NCBI GenBank assembly: GCA_038396605.1
Contig: CP121690.1
Coordinates: 1,086,500-1,150,499 of the forward strand
DNA from: Eubacteriales bacterium mix99
GTDB taxonomy: Bacteria; Bacillota; Clostridia; Caldicoprobacterales; DTU083
Length of the DNA stretch: 64,000 nt
Direction: 5' to 3'
Program-made: the position numbers and the translations under genes
Notes under the pieces: generated by a model
What the model was told of the DNA's origin: nothing
Seen by the model: only the letters and a program-made list of their open reading frames with translations
The model's database searches: none
Part shown: in pieces, positions 50,314 to 57,648 of the stretch
Position numbering within the stretch: the first letter of the stretch is position 1
How the letters are laid out: the number at the start of each line of letters is the position of its first letter

Positions 50314-52337
50314 AAATCAGCTCAGAAAAGGCAATGCAGCCGGAGTGTGTTCTGAATATCGGGAACCGGCAGAAAGAAAATGGGAAAGGGGAAAGTCCAG
50401 GTTTCTCAGATATGATTGTTCGGATTCTTGCCATGTTATACAGACCGCAGGGAGAATCCCTTTCTTCGGATCAGGCTTCCGCTGGTGAGGGGAAGGGGGA
50501 TGGCGATCCGCTGTTGGGAAGCACCGGTATTTCTGAGACTGCCCGGATGACGGATCCGCAGGCTTTTCAGGCCGGACTGCACAGTGCAGCAGTACAGGAG
50601 ACCGGCTCATGGATGGATGCCGGTCCGCAGAATACGGGAGAACAGGAAGCTGTTCCCGCTGTCGTGCCGCAGGCGGAGACAGGGCAGGAGGGAGCCGCTT
50701 TATCGGATGCCGGGACACAAAGCGCCGGGACATCAGGAAGCTTATTGACGGATATCCATGTACAAGGCAGCGGGATACCGGGGAGCCTGGCGCCGAATGT
50801 CGGCCTGGACAGTGCGGGGATGCAGGCAGCTGGCCCACTGCCGGATGTTGGCTTGCAGAATACGGGCGTACAGGAGGCTGGCTCGTCGCCGGATGCTGCT
50901 GACAGCGCGGGAGATCAGGAAGATGCCCCCGCCGGTACACCGCAGGCGGAGGCAGGACAGGAAGGTATCCGTTCGCAGGATGCCGGAGAACAAAGTACCG
51001 GGATATCAAGGAATCCTTTGTTGGATGTTCGTCTGCAGAATACGAAGGTACAGGGAGTGGGAGCTGGCCCACTGCCGGATGCTGGCTTGCAGAATACGGG
51101 CGTACAGGAGGCTGGTTTACCGCCGGATGCCGGCATTCACAATGCGGAAATAAGGGAAGCGGTTCCCGCGGATGCACCGCAGGCGGAGGCAGGGAAAAAA
51201 GGTTCCGGTTTACAGAGCACCGCAATACAGGATTCCGGGATCCGGGAAGCAAGTCCTCCATTGGATACTGACCTGCAGGGCGCCGGGATGCCGGGGAGCC
51301 TGGCGCCGGCTGTGGGCCTGCACAGTGCGGAGGTACAGGAGACGGAAGCTGGTTTACCGTCGGATGCCGGCATTCACAATGCGGAAATAAGGGAAGCGGT
51401 TCCCACGGATGCACCGCAGGCGGAGGCAGGGAAAAAAGGTTCCGGTTTACAGAGCACCGCAATACAGGATTCCGGGATCCGGGAAGCAAGCCCTTCATTG
51501 AATGCTGACTTGCAGGGCGCCGGGGTACCGGACGGCGGGGATGTGAGATCTGTCCCGGCTGATGTGAAGATGGCGTCGGGCCCGGATTTTTTACAGGTGC
51601 GGAAAGAAGACAGCAGCGGAATTCTCCCGGGAGGGATCGAAAACGTGGGGCTGCCGGATTCATCAGCCCCGGTGATGGAACCGGCAAGGGAAATTGCCCG
51701 GCAGACTCCGTCCCCCTCAATGGGAAATCCGGTTTGGAAGGAGGACCTCTCCGTTTTAATGTCAGCGGCGCCAAAAAACACCCTGGAAGAAGATATAAAC
51801 AGGAAAATGGATGGAAAGGCAGGGCAGGCCGGAAACATTTTAGAAGGTTCGGAAGCCAGCAGGACTTCTTTCCACCCGGTCATCCGGAATCTGGAGGACA
51901 TTGCGTCCCGGATGACGGAGAGGGTTACCATGAGCCGCCAGGAGAATTTGTCCGGCCTGAAGGTGCAGCTGAGCCCCAGGGAACTTGGGGAGATCGAAAT
52001 ACTGGTACACATGAAGGACGGGCATTTGTCCGGCACCATCCTGGTGGAAAATTCGGCTGCTGCGGAAGCACTGGAAAAACAGCTCCCGGATCTGGCGGGC
52101 CGGTTAAAGGAACAGAATGTCCGGCTTCAGGATGTAAACATCAGCCTGCAACAAAACGATGCGGAATGCGGCCAGGGAGGAGAGAACCCTTTTTACCGGG
52201 AAAACCGCCCCGTCCGCCGGTATTTCCGCAGAGGCATATGGAAAGAAGAACCGATCTGTCCGGAAACGCCATCCGTTTCGTCCCGAAATGCTTATCTGGG
52301 CTGGGACACGGGCTTTTCCCTGGATCGGCTGATCTAA
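50310..52337 (+). CDS. fliK: Flagellar hook-length control protein FliK with an internal repeat region
   Basis: FliK measures hook length and switches export specificity. The C-terminal Flg_hook domain (about residues 535-615) has LSGLKVQLSPRELGEIEILVHMKDG over residues 547-571. The middle (about 90-420) consists of imperfect repeats of 30-40 residues such as GLQNTGVQEAG, DAGIHNAEIREAVP and GSGLQSTAIQDSGIREAS. FliK length sets hook length in model systems, and 675 residues is long. ATG 50310 has AAAGGAGGGGAG upstream and overlaps the fliJ end. The end (from about 630) is rich in Arg and Pro. Confidence 0.92.
   Translation: MKISSEKAMQPECVLNIGNRQKENGKGESPGFSDMIVRILAMLYRPQGESLSSDQASAGEGKGDGDPLLGSTGISETARMTDPQAFQAGLHSAAVQETGSWMDAGPQNTGEQEAVPAVVPQAETGQEGAALSDAGTQSAGTSGSLLTDIHVQGSGIPGSLAPNVGLDSAGMQAAGPLPDVGLQNTGVQEAGSSPDAADSAGDQEDAPAGTPQAEAGQEGIRSQDAGEQSTGISRNPLLDVRLQNTKVQGVGAGPLPDAGLQNTGVQEAGLPPDAGIHNAEIREAVPADAPQAEAGKKGSGLQSTAIQDSGIREASPPLDTDLQGAGMPGSLAPAVGLHSAEVQETEAGLPSDAGIHNAEIREAVPTDAPQAEAGKKGSGLQSTAIQDSGIREASPSLNADLQGAGVPDGGDVRSVPADVKMASGPDFLQVRKEDSSGILPGGIENVGLPDSSAPVMEPAREIARQTPSPSMGNPVWKEDLSVLMSAAPKNTLEEDINRKMDGKAGQAGNILEGSEASRTSFHPVIRNLEDIASRMTERVTMSRQENLSGLKVQLSPRELGEIEILVHMKDGHLSGTILVENSAAAEALEKQLPDLAGRLKEQNVRLQDVNISLQQNDAECGQGGENPFYRENRPVRRYFRRGIWKEEPICPETPSVSSRNAYLGWDTGFSLDRLI
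51114..51524 (+). repeat. Direct repeats of about 174 bases inside fliK
   Basis: Positions 51114-51287 and 51351-51524 are nearly identical, 237 bases apart from start to start. 237 is a multiple of three, so copy gain or loss keeps the frame. A shorter pair of about 48 bases (GGCTTGCAGAATACGGGCGT core) lies near 50840-50882 and 51069-51116. Confidence 0.9.
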
Positions 52338-52347
52338 AAGGCTGATC

Positions 52348-52371
52348 TTTCCATGGATATATCCATGGAAA
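52348..52371. repeat. Perfect 24-base palindrome between fliK and flgD
   Basis: The 12-base arm TTTCCATGGATA is followed by its exact reverse complement. The hairpin lies 11 bases after the fliK stop and has no T run, so it is not a classical terminator. Confidence 0.85.
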
Positions 52372-52471
52372 CGGAAGGTCGGATCGATTGGAGGATTACG
52401 AACCATAAGGGCTCGGCACGCCTGGGATGCTTTGGAGTTTCAGGAAAAGGAAAACAGAAAGGATGATCCAT

Positions 52472-52945
52472 ATGGGGATTTCAGAAATTGCTTCACAGGG
52501 AGTGTACGCAGCCGCGTCGCCTGGAACGGCGGAACGGACTCCCGATAATAAGCTGGGCAAGGATGCCTTCCTGCAGATCCTGGCTGCGCAGCTTCGTTAT
52601 CAGGATCCGTTGGGCGGAGGGGACAATACGCAGTTTATAGCACAGATGGCACAGTTCAGTACTCTGGAGCAGATCCAGAATCTGAACAATACCATGACGG
52701 ATATGCTTTCCTTTCAGTATCTTCAGTTTGGAAGCCAGCTTGTGGGAAAAAATGTTACCCTGAATGACGGAGGGCAGACGGTTCAGGGACTGGTGGACAA
52801 GGTGCGGCTGACCGGAGGGGATATCGAGCTTGTGGTGAATGGTACGCCCTATACCATGGATCAGATAGAAGATATCGGCGTTCCGGGATCGGAACCGGAA
52901 ATTCCGACAGGTCCATCCGGCTCCGGGGAAGCGGAGGAAGCATAA
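52472..52945 (+). CDS. flgD: Flagellar hook assembly (scaffold) protein
   Basis: FlgD caps the growing hook. The N-terminal export and capping region has LGKDAFLQILAAQLRYQDPLGG and NTQFIAQMAQFSTLEQIQNLN. A short FlgD Ig-like/Tudor part follows (about 85-130). The C-terminal 20 residues are Pro/Gly/Glu-rich. Start is taken as ATG 52472, nine bases after AAAGGA; an ATG at 52463 is possible and adds three residues. Length is 157 residues. Confidence 0.93.
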   Translation: MGISEIASQGVYAAASPGTAERTPDNKLGKDAFLQILAAQLRYQDPLGGGDNTQFIAQMAQFSTLEQIQNLNNTMTDMLSFQYLQFGSQLVGKNVTLNDGGQTVQGLVDKVRLTGGDIELVVNGTPYTMDQIEDIGVPGSEPEIPTGPSGSGEAEEA

Positions 52946-52997
52946 AAGGCAGTGTGCAGGATTTCAAAAGACTTACTCTTTAAAGGAGGAAAAAATT

Positions 52998-53855
52998 ATG
53001 TTACGTTCCATGTATTCCGGTGTGTCCGGCATGAAGACCAACCAAACAAAAATGGATGTGATAGGAAATAACATCGCAAATTCAACCACAACGGCATTTA
53101 AGGCCGGCCGTGTTCAGTTCCGGGATCTGTTCAGTCAGTCGCAGGCACGTGCCCAGGGACCGTCGGCAGCGGGACGCGGAGGCGTGAACCCAAAGCAGGT
53201 CGGTCAGGGCGTTTCCGTGTCGGCGATTGACACCCTGTTTGAAGGGGGAAGCATGCAGCCTACCGGCCGGGATCTGGATCTGGGGATTGAAGGGGAAGGC
53301 TTTTTCGTCGTGGCAACGGACAGGGAAGGCAGCAAACTGCGATTTACCCGGGACGGCGCCTTTTATAAGGATCAGGACGGCTTTCTGGTTAATGCGGAAG
53401 GGTTTCGCCTTCTGGGCGATCGTTTTCAATCAACTGAACTGCCGGATGTCGATCCGTCCGTCCGGGAGCCTCTCAGTATACCAAACGAAATCGAAGGCCA
53501 CAAACTGGATTCCTTTTCCATTGATGAATCCGGGCTGATCACCGGAGTTTATGACGATGGCTCCGTTTATTATCTCGGGTCCATTACCCTGGCAAAGTTT
53601 GAAAACAACGGAGGACTGGAAAAGAAGGGCGGGAACACCTATGAAGAAAGCCTCAATTCCGGAGAACCGGTGTATGAAACCGCCGCGGCAGGTGGTATGG
53701 GGGTCGTCCGGCAGGGCTGCCTGGAATCGTCCAATGTGGATCTTGCCAACGAGTTTACCGACATGATTGTTACCAGCAGAGCCTATCAGGCCAATTCCCG
53801 GATCATCACGACTTCGGATGAAATGCTGCAGGAGCTGATCAATCTGAAAAGATAG
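52998..53855 (+). CDS. flgE: Flagellar hook protein FlgE (short FlgE/FlgG type)
   Basis: The protein starts MLRSMYSGVSGMKTNQTKMD and has VIGNNIANSTTTAFKAGRVQF, the rod/hook axial motif. It ends EFTDMIVTSRAYQANSRIITTSDEMLQELINLKR over its last 34 residues. Position after flgD and before flbD marks it as the hook subunit, in the short form (285 residues) long annotated as FlgG in Bacillus. The outer hook domain is small. ATG 52998 has AAAGGAGGAAAAA upstream. A distal rod FlgG cannot be excluded from sequence alone. Confidence 0.88.
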   Translation: MLRSMYSGVSGMKTNQTKMDVIGNNIANSTTTAFKAGRVQFRDLFSQSQARAQGPSAAGRGGVNPKQVGQGVSVSAIDTLFEGGSMQPTGRDLDLGIEGEGFFVVATDREGSKLRFTRDGAFYKDQDGFLVNAEGFRLLGDRFQSTELPDVDPSVREPLSIPNEIEGHKLDSFSIDESGLITGVYDDGSVYYLGSITLAKFENNGGLEKKGGNTYEESLNSGEPVYETAAAGGMGVVRQGCLESSNVDLANEFTDMIVTSRAYQANSRIITTSDEMLQELINLKR

Positions 53856-53896
53856 AAAGAACAGGAGAAGTGGTTCTTTGCTAAGGAGACGATTCG

Positions 53897-54100
53897 ATGA
53901 TTGAACTGACAACGCTGAAGGGAAACCTGTTCTATCTGAATCCGGAAAAGATTGAACAGGTTGAGGAACTGCATGATACGATCATTACCCTGACAGGCGG
54001 GAAAAGGATAAGGGTCATGGAAAGTGCCAATGAGGTATCGGGAAAGGTAATGGCGTATCGAAAGGAAATCAATCGGGTGGAGTGGGAGGGGTCGGAATGA
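53897..54100 (+). CDS. flbD: FlbD/SwrD family flagellar protein
   Basis: This 67-residue cytoplasmic protein belongs to FlbD (SwrD), which in Bacillus raises flagellar motor power and is needed for swarming. The fold signature IELTTLKGNLFYLNPEKIEQVE then TIITLTGGKRIRVMESANEV is clear. It lies directly before motA, whose start overlaps its stop, which fits an action on the stator. Confidence 0.93.
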   Translation: MIELTTLKGNLFYLNPEKIEQVEELHDTIITLTGGKRIRVMESANEVSGKVMAYRKEINRVEWEGSE

Positions 54101-54915
54101 AAAAGAATCTGGTTCCGGTTCTTGCCTTGACAATCGGCATGATTTTGATTGTTCTGGCAATTTCCATGGACGGCGGAACCTTTATAATGTTCTGGAGTGT
54201 TACGTCCGTTCTGATTACGTTTTTTGGTTCCCTGGCGGCGGTTCTGATCAGTTATCCTTTTCAGTACGTGAGATCCATACCGGTTATTCTCAGGAAAGTC
54301 GTGAGCGAGCCATCCAATTTGAAGGAGAACTATGTTTCCTATTTCTCTGACCTTTCCAGAAAAGCACGGCGGGAAGGCCTGTTGTCTCTGGAAGATGACG
54401 CGGCGGATCTGGACGACCCCTTTTTGAAGAGGGGACTGCAAATGGCGATTGACGGCATGGAGCAGGATACCATCCGGGATATTATGGAAATGGAAATTGA
54501 TTCCCTGGAGGAAAGGCATAAGCCGGGAGAAAATATTTTCCGGACCTGGGGGGAGCTGGCGCCTGCTTTTGGCATGTTGGGCACCCTGATCGGCCTTATC
54601 ATCATGCTCAGCGGCCTGGATGATCCGTCCCGTATCGGTGCGGGAATGGCGACTGCCCTGATTACCACCTTTTATGGATCCCTGCTGGCCAATCTGATCT
54701 TTATTCCCATTGCAAACAATCTGAAATCCCAGACGGAGATCGAGTCATTTCAGATGGAAATGATCATTGACGGAGTACTGGCAATTCAGTCGGGAGCCAA
54801 TCCCCGGATTGTAGAGGAAAAGCTGTCCGCTTATTTATCGCCGAAGGAGCGGCAGGAATGGCAGGAAAAAGCGGAAAGGGAAGACAACTCGGAGGCGGTG
54901 TCCGGACATGCGTAG
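54097..54915 (+). CDS. motA: Flagellar stator protein MotA
   Basis: MotA forms the proton or sodium channel of the stator together with MotB and pushes on FliG. Four membrane helices are visible: about residues 5-25, 30-50, 145-170 and 178-200. The conserved channel proline region is GELAPAFGMLGTLIGLIIML. The cytoplasmic loop (60-140) holds the charged residues that contact FliG. Length is 272 residues. ATG 54097 overlaps the flbD stop and has GGGAGGGG upstream. Its end overlaps motB by eight bases. Confidence 0.95.
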   Translation: MKKNLVPVLALTIGMILIVLAISMDGGTFIMFWSVTSVLITFFGSLAAVLISYPFQYVRSIPVILRKVVSEPSNLKENYVSYFSDLSRKARREGLLSLEDDAADLDDPFLKRGLQMAIDGMEQDTIRDIMEMEIDSLEERHKPGENIFRTWGELAPAFGMLGTLIGLIIMLSGLDDPSRIGAGMATALITTFYGSLLANLIFIPIANNLKSQTEIESFQMEMIIDGVLAIQSGANPRIVEEKLSAYLSPKERQEWQEKAEREDNSEAVSGHA

Positions 54916-55711
54916 GAGAAGGCGGAGAGAGTCCGAAGGCGGAGGAGCGGGTTGGCTGACAACCTATTCGGATATGGCCACACTTCTGCTGACTTTCTTT
55001 ATTCTGCTGTTTACGTACTCCAATGTGGATGCGCAGAAGTTCAGGGCGTTATCCTCTTCCCTGCAGTTTTCCCTGAACGGTTCCGCCGGAGGAGGTTCCA
55101 TACTGGAAGGCAATCCGCCTGCCAACTCCATTAAAGCTGTTGTGCCGGGTTCAAAAGGTTCGTCGGGAGAGGCAGAGGGGTATACGCCGGAGCCATCCGG
55201 GGGGAAAACCATGCGAAGCAGGGAGATCCAGGGGATCTATCGGACCGTCCATGGTTTTGTGGAAAAGGAAGGCCTGTCCGCGGATGTGAAGCTGCGGACA
55301 GATCGAAGAGGCGTGATCATTGATATTAATGAAAGCATCCTTTTTGACAGAGGGAAAACGGAGCTGAAGCCGGACAGTCTGGTGATACTGAATAAGCTCA
55401 CCAAATTGATCCGCTCCTTTGACAACAATATCATTGTGGAAGGGCACACCGATGATGTGCCCATGCACAGGGCCCCGTTTCCGTCGAACTGGGAGCTTTC
55501 CGTCATCCGGGCGACCACAGTGGTGCGTTATTTCGCGGAGGAAAAACACATTGATCCGCGCAGATTGTCTGCGGCAGGCTATGGGGAATACCGGCCCGTT
55601 GTCCCCAACGATTCCGAAAAGAACCGTGCCCGGAACCGCAGGGTCAATATGCTGATCGTAGCATCAATGGAAGGAGGTACTGAAGATGGCGAAGGAAGCA
55701 GGCACAGGTAA
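54908..55711 (+). CDS. motB: Flagellar stator protein MotB
   Basis: MotB anchors the stator to peptidoglycan. The single membrane helix (about residues 20-38) holds the ion-binding Asp in WLTTYSDMATLLLTFFILLF. A flexible plug/linker (about 50-105) follows. The C-terminal OmpA-like domain has VEGHTDDVPM and NWELSVIRATTVVRYF, which bind peptidoglycan. Length is 267 residues. It overlaps fliL by 26 bases. The Tyr before Ser-Asp in the helix leaves proton versus sodium coupling open. Confidence 0.95.
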   Translation: MRRRRRRESEGGGAGWLTTYSDMATLLLTFFILLFTYSNVDAQKFRALSSSLQFSLNGSAGGGSILEGNPPANSIKAVVPGSKGSSGEAEGYTPEPSGGKTMRSREIQGIYRTVHGFVEKEGLSADVKLRTDRRGVIIDINESILFDRGKTELKPDSLVILNKLTKLIRSFDNNIIVEGHTDDVPMHRAPFPSNWELSVIRATTVVRYFAEEKHIDPRRLSAAGYGEYRPVVPNDSEKNRARNRRVNMLIVASMEGGTEDGEGSRHR

Positions 55712-56126
55712 AAAAAGAACGGCCCTTTTGTTTTTCGTGATTCCCCTGGTTACTCTGGTGATGGCATTCCTGGCGTTTTCCTATTACAGCAAGACCTTTG
55801 TTTTTGCAGAAGAGCCCAGGGCCTATAAGACCCATCACACGTACTCCATGGACGAGATCATTGTCAATTTGAAAGACGAAGGGCGGTATTTGAAAATAAA
55901 GATTGCCCTGGGCTATGACCGGGAGGAAGATCAGAAGGTGATTGAGGAAAAGGAAGCCCAGGAAAGGGACGCCATCTTGTCCGTATTGAGGAGTAAAAGT
56001 GTAAAGGATATTATGCCGATTGCATCGACAGAAGGGCTGAAGAAGGAGATGCTGGGTAAGCTGAATCAGTTTTTCCCGGAAAAAATGATAACCGACGTGT
56101 TTATTACGGACTTTCTGGTCCAATGA
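55686..56126 (+). CDS. fliL: Flagellar basal body-associated protein FliL
   Basis: FliL surrounds the stator and supports motor function. One membrane helix lies at about residues 14-36 (LLFFVIPLVTLVMAFLAFSYY), followed by the extracellular SPFH-like domain (DEIIVNLKDEGRYLKIKIAL). The end (FPEKMITDVFITDFLVQ) is typical. Length is 146 residues. The start lies inside motB and has GGAGG upstream. Confidence 0.92.
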   Translation: MAKEAGTGKKRTALLFFVIPLVTLVMAFLAFSYYSKTFVFAEEPRAYKTHHTYSMDEIIVNLKDEGRYLKIKIALGYDREEDQKVIEEKEAQERDAILSVLRSKSVKDIMPIASTEGLKKEMLGKLNQFFPEKMITDVFITDFLVQ

Positions 56127-56175
56127 AGCCAGGCATCTGTATAAAATGGCTTCGGGAATGGAAAAGAGGAATGCC

Positions 56176-56553
56176 ATGGATCGGGAATTGATAAACAGCG
56201 CTTTAAAGCTTCTGGCTGCCTTGCCGGCAGTGATCCTTCTTGCCTGTGTCAGCCTGAGACTGACCGGCCGGTATCTGCACCGGCAGAATCCGTCCGGAGG
56301 AATTCAGATACTGGAAAAGGTCCCTGTTTCCAATAAATCGGCGTTGTATGTCGTGAAACTGTTTGACGAAGTTGTGGTGCTCGGGATAAGCGAGAACAAT
56401 ATACAGCGGATCAGGACACTTTCTCCGGAGGAAGCGAAGGCTTATCTGGAGAAAAAAGCAGGGAAAGACCCGGGAAGGAACCGGGAGCAAAAGGTACAGG
56501 GGTGGTTCCATAACGAAAAGTGGAAGAAAGTCTGGGACAAATATGGAAAATAG
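56176..56553 (+). CDS. fliO: Flagellar biosynthesis protein FliO
   Basis: FliO assists assembly of the FliP ring of the export gate. The 125-residue protein has one membrane helix (about residues 10-30) and a cytoplasmic domain with GGIQILEKVPVSNKSALYVVKLFDEVVVLGI over residues 42-72, the FliO core. ATG 56176 has AAGAGGAA upstream; earlier Met codons lack this. The end overlaps fliP by 11 bases, and position before fliP supports the call. Confidence 0.9.
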   Translation: MDRELINSALKLLAALPAVILLACVSLRLTGRYLHRQNPSGGIQILEKVPVSNKSALYVVKLFDEVVVLGISENNIQRIRTLSPEEAKAYLEKKAGKDPGRNREQKVQGWFHNEKWKKVWDKYGK

Positions 56554-57325
56554 AAAATGCAGGGGAAAAGAAGCGGCTTTTCTTCTTCTGATCGTTCTGC
56601 TTCCATTTATCGTGCAGCCGGTCGCTCATGCGGCTTCGAAAACCATCGCCGTATCTCCGGACTGGGAGATTGCGCTTCATCCTCCGGAGGAGCCAAAACA
56701 ACTGGTGGACAGCATACGTTTGCTCATCGTGATGTCCATACTGACTCTGGCGCCCTCCATTCTGACGCTGCTGACGTCCTTTACCCGGATCATTGTGGTT
56801 TTTTCCCTGCTGCGAAGCGCTCTGGCAACTCAGCAGACGCCTCCCAATCAGGTATTGATCGGTCTGGCTCTGTTCCTGACCTTTTTTATTATGTCGCCGG
56901 TAGTGAACCAGATCATGGATCAGGCAGTAAACCCTTATCTGGACGGAACCATCACGCAGGACGAAGCAATCCGGACCGGCATCAAACCGGTAAAGGAATT
57001 TATGCTGCGGCAGACCAGGGAAAAGGATCTGGCCCTGTTTGTGGATATTTCCCGGGAGAAGATGCCGAAAGACCGGATGGATGTGAGTATGACGACATTG
57101 ATCCCGGCATTTGTCATCAGTGAACTGAAAACGGCCTTTACCATTGGATTTTTATTGTATATTCCCTTTATTGTCATTGATATGGTGGTTTCCGGGATCC
57201 TGATGTCCATGGGGATGTTTATGCTGCCTCCGGCAGCCATTTCCCTGCCCTTTAAACTGCTGCTGTTCATTTTGGTGGACGGCTGGCATCTGATCGTAAA
57301 ATCCCTGGTGGAAGGTTTTCTGTAA
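56543..57325 (+). CDS. fliP: Flagellar export gate protein FliP
   Basis: FliP makes the core of the export gate (FliP5-FliQ4-FliR1). A cleavable signal peptide (LLLIVLLPFIVQPVAHA, about residues 14-30) is present as in other FliP. Core segments include ILTLLTSFTRIIVVFSLLRSAL, PPNQVLIGLALFLTFF and the end IVIDMVVSGILMSMGMFMLPP. Length is 260 residues. The methionine-rich stretch after IVIDMVV is the gating loop region. Confidence 0.97.
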   Translation: MENRKCRGKEAAFLLLIVLLPFIVQPVAHAASKTIAVSPDWEIALHPPEEPKQLVDSIRLLIVMSILTLAPSILTLLTSFTRIIVVFSLLRSALATQQTPPNQVLIGLALFLTFFIMSPVVNQIMDQAVNPYLDGTITQDEAIRTGIKPVKEFMLRQTREKDLALFVDISREKMPKDRMDVSMTTLIPAFVISELKTAFTIGFLLYIPFIVIDMVVSGILMSMGMFMLPPAAISLPFKLLLFILVDGWHLIVKSLVEGFL

Positions 57326-57368
57326 GCGGATCTTTTTTACAGGGAACAGGAGAAAAGGAGGAAAATCC

Positions 57369-57638
57369 ATGAATCAGGAAGTGATACTGGATATTATGAA
57401 GGATGCTTTGCTTACAACCGTGAAGACCTCTGCACCAATTTTGCTTGTTGCTCTGGTGGTGGGCCTGCTTATCAGTATTCTGCAGGCAACCACCCAGATC
57501 CAGGAGCAGACCCTGACCTTTGTTCCAAAAATCCTGGCAGTATTCTTTACCATGATTTTGTTGGGCTCGTTTATGATGAATACATTAGTCAGCTTTACCA
57601 ATCGGATATTCGGCTATATTGCCAATATCGTCTCGTAG
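57369..57638 (+). CDS. fliQ: Flagellar export gate protein FliQ
   Basis: FliQ is the small gate subunit with two membrane helices (about residues 16-40 and 52-76). LLVALVVGLLISILQATTQIQEQTLTFVPK over residues 25-54 is the invariant family core. Length is 89 residues. ATG 57369 follows AAAAGGAGGAAAATCC. The next gene begins ten bases after its stop. Confidence 0.97.
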   Translation: MNQEVILDIMKDALLTTVKTSAPILLVALVVGLLISILQATTQIQEQTLTFVPKILAVFFTMILLGSFMMNTLVSFTNRIFGYIANIVS

Positions 57639-57648
57639 GTGGTTTTCC

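Noticed and set aside
50317-51774. Long open frame (485 codons) on the minus strand opposite fliK
   Set aside because: It exists only because the plus-strand repeats avoid certain codons. It is Pro/Arg-rich, repeat-derived, has no ribosome binding site and no recognisable domain.
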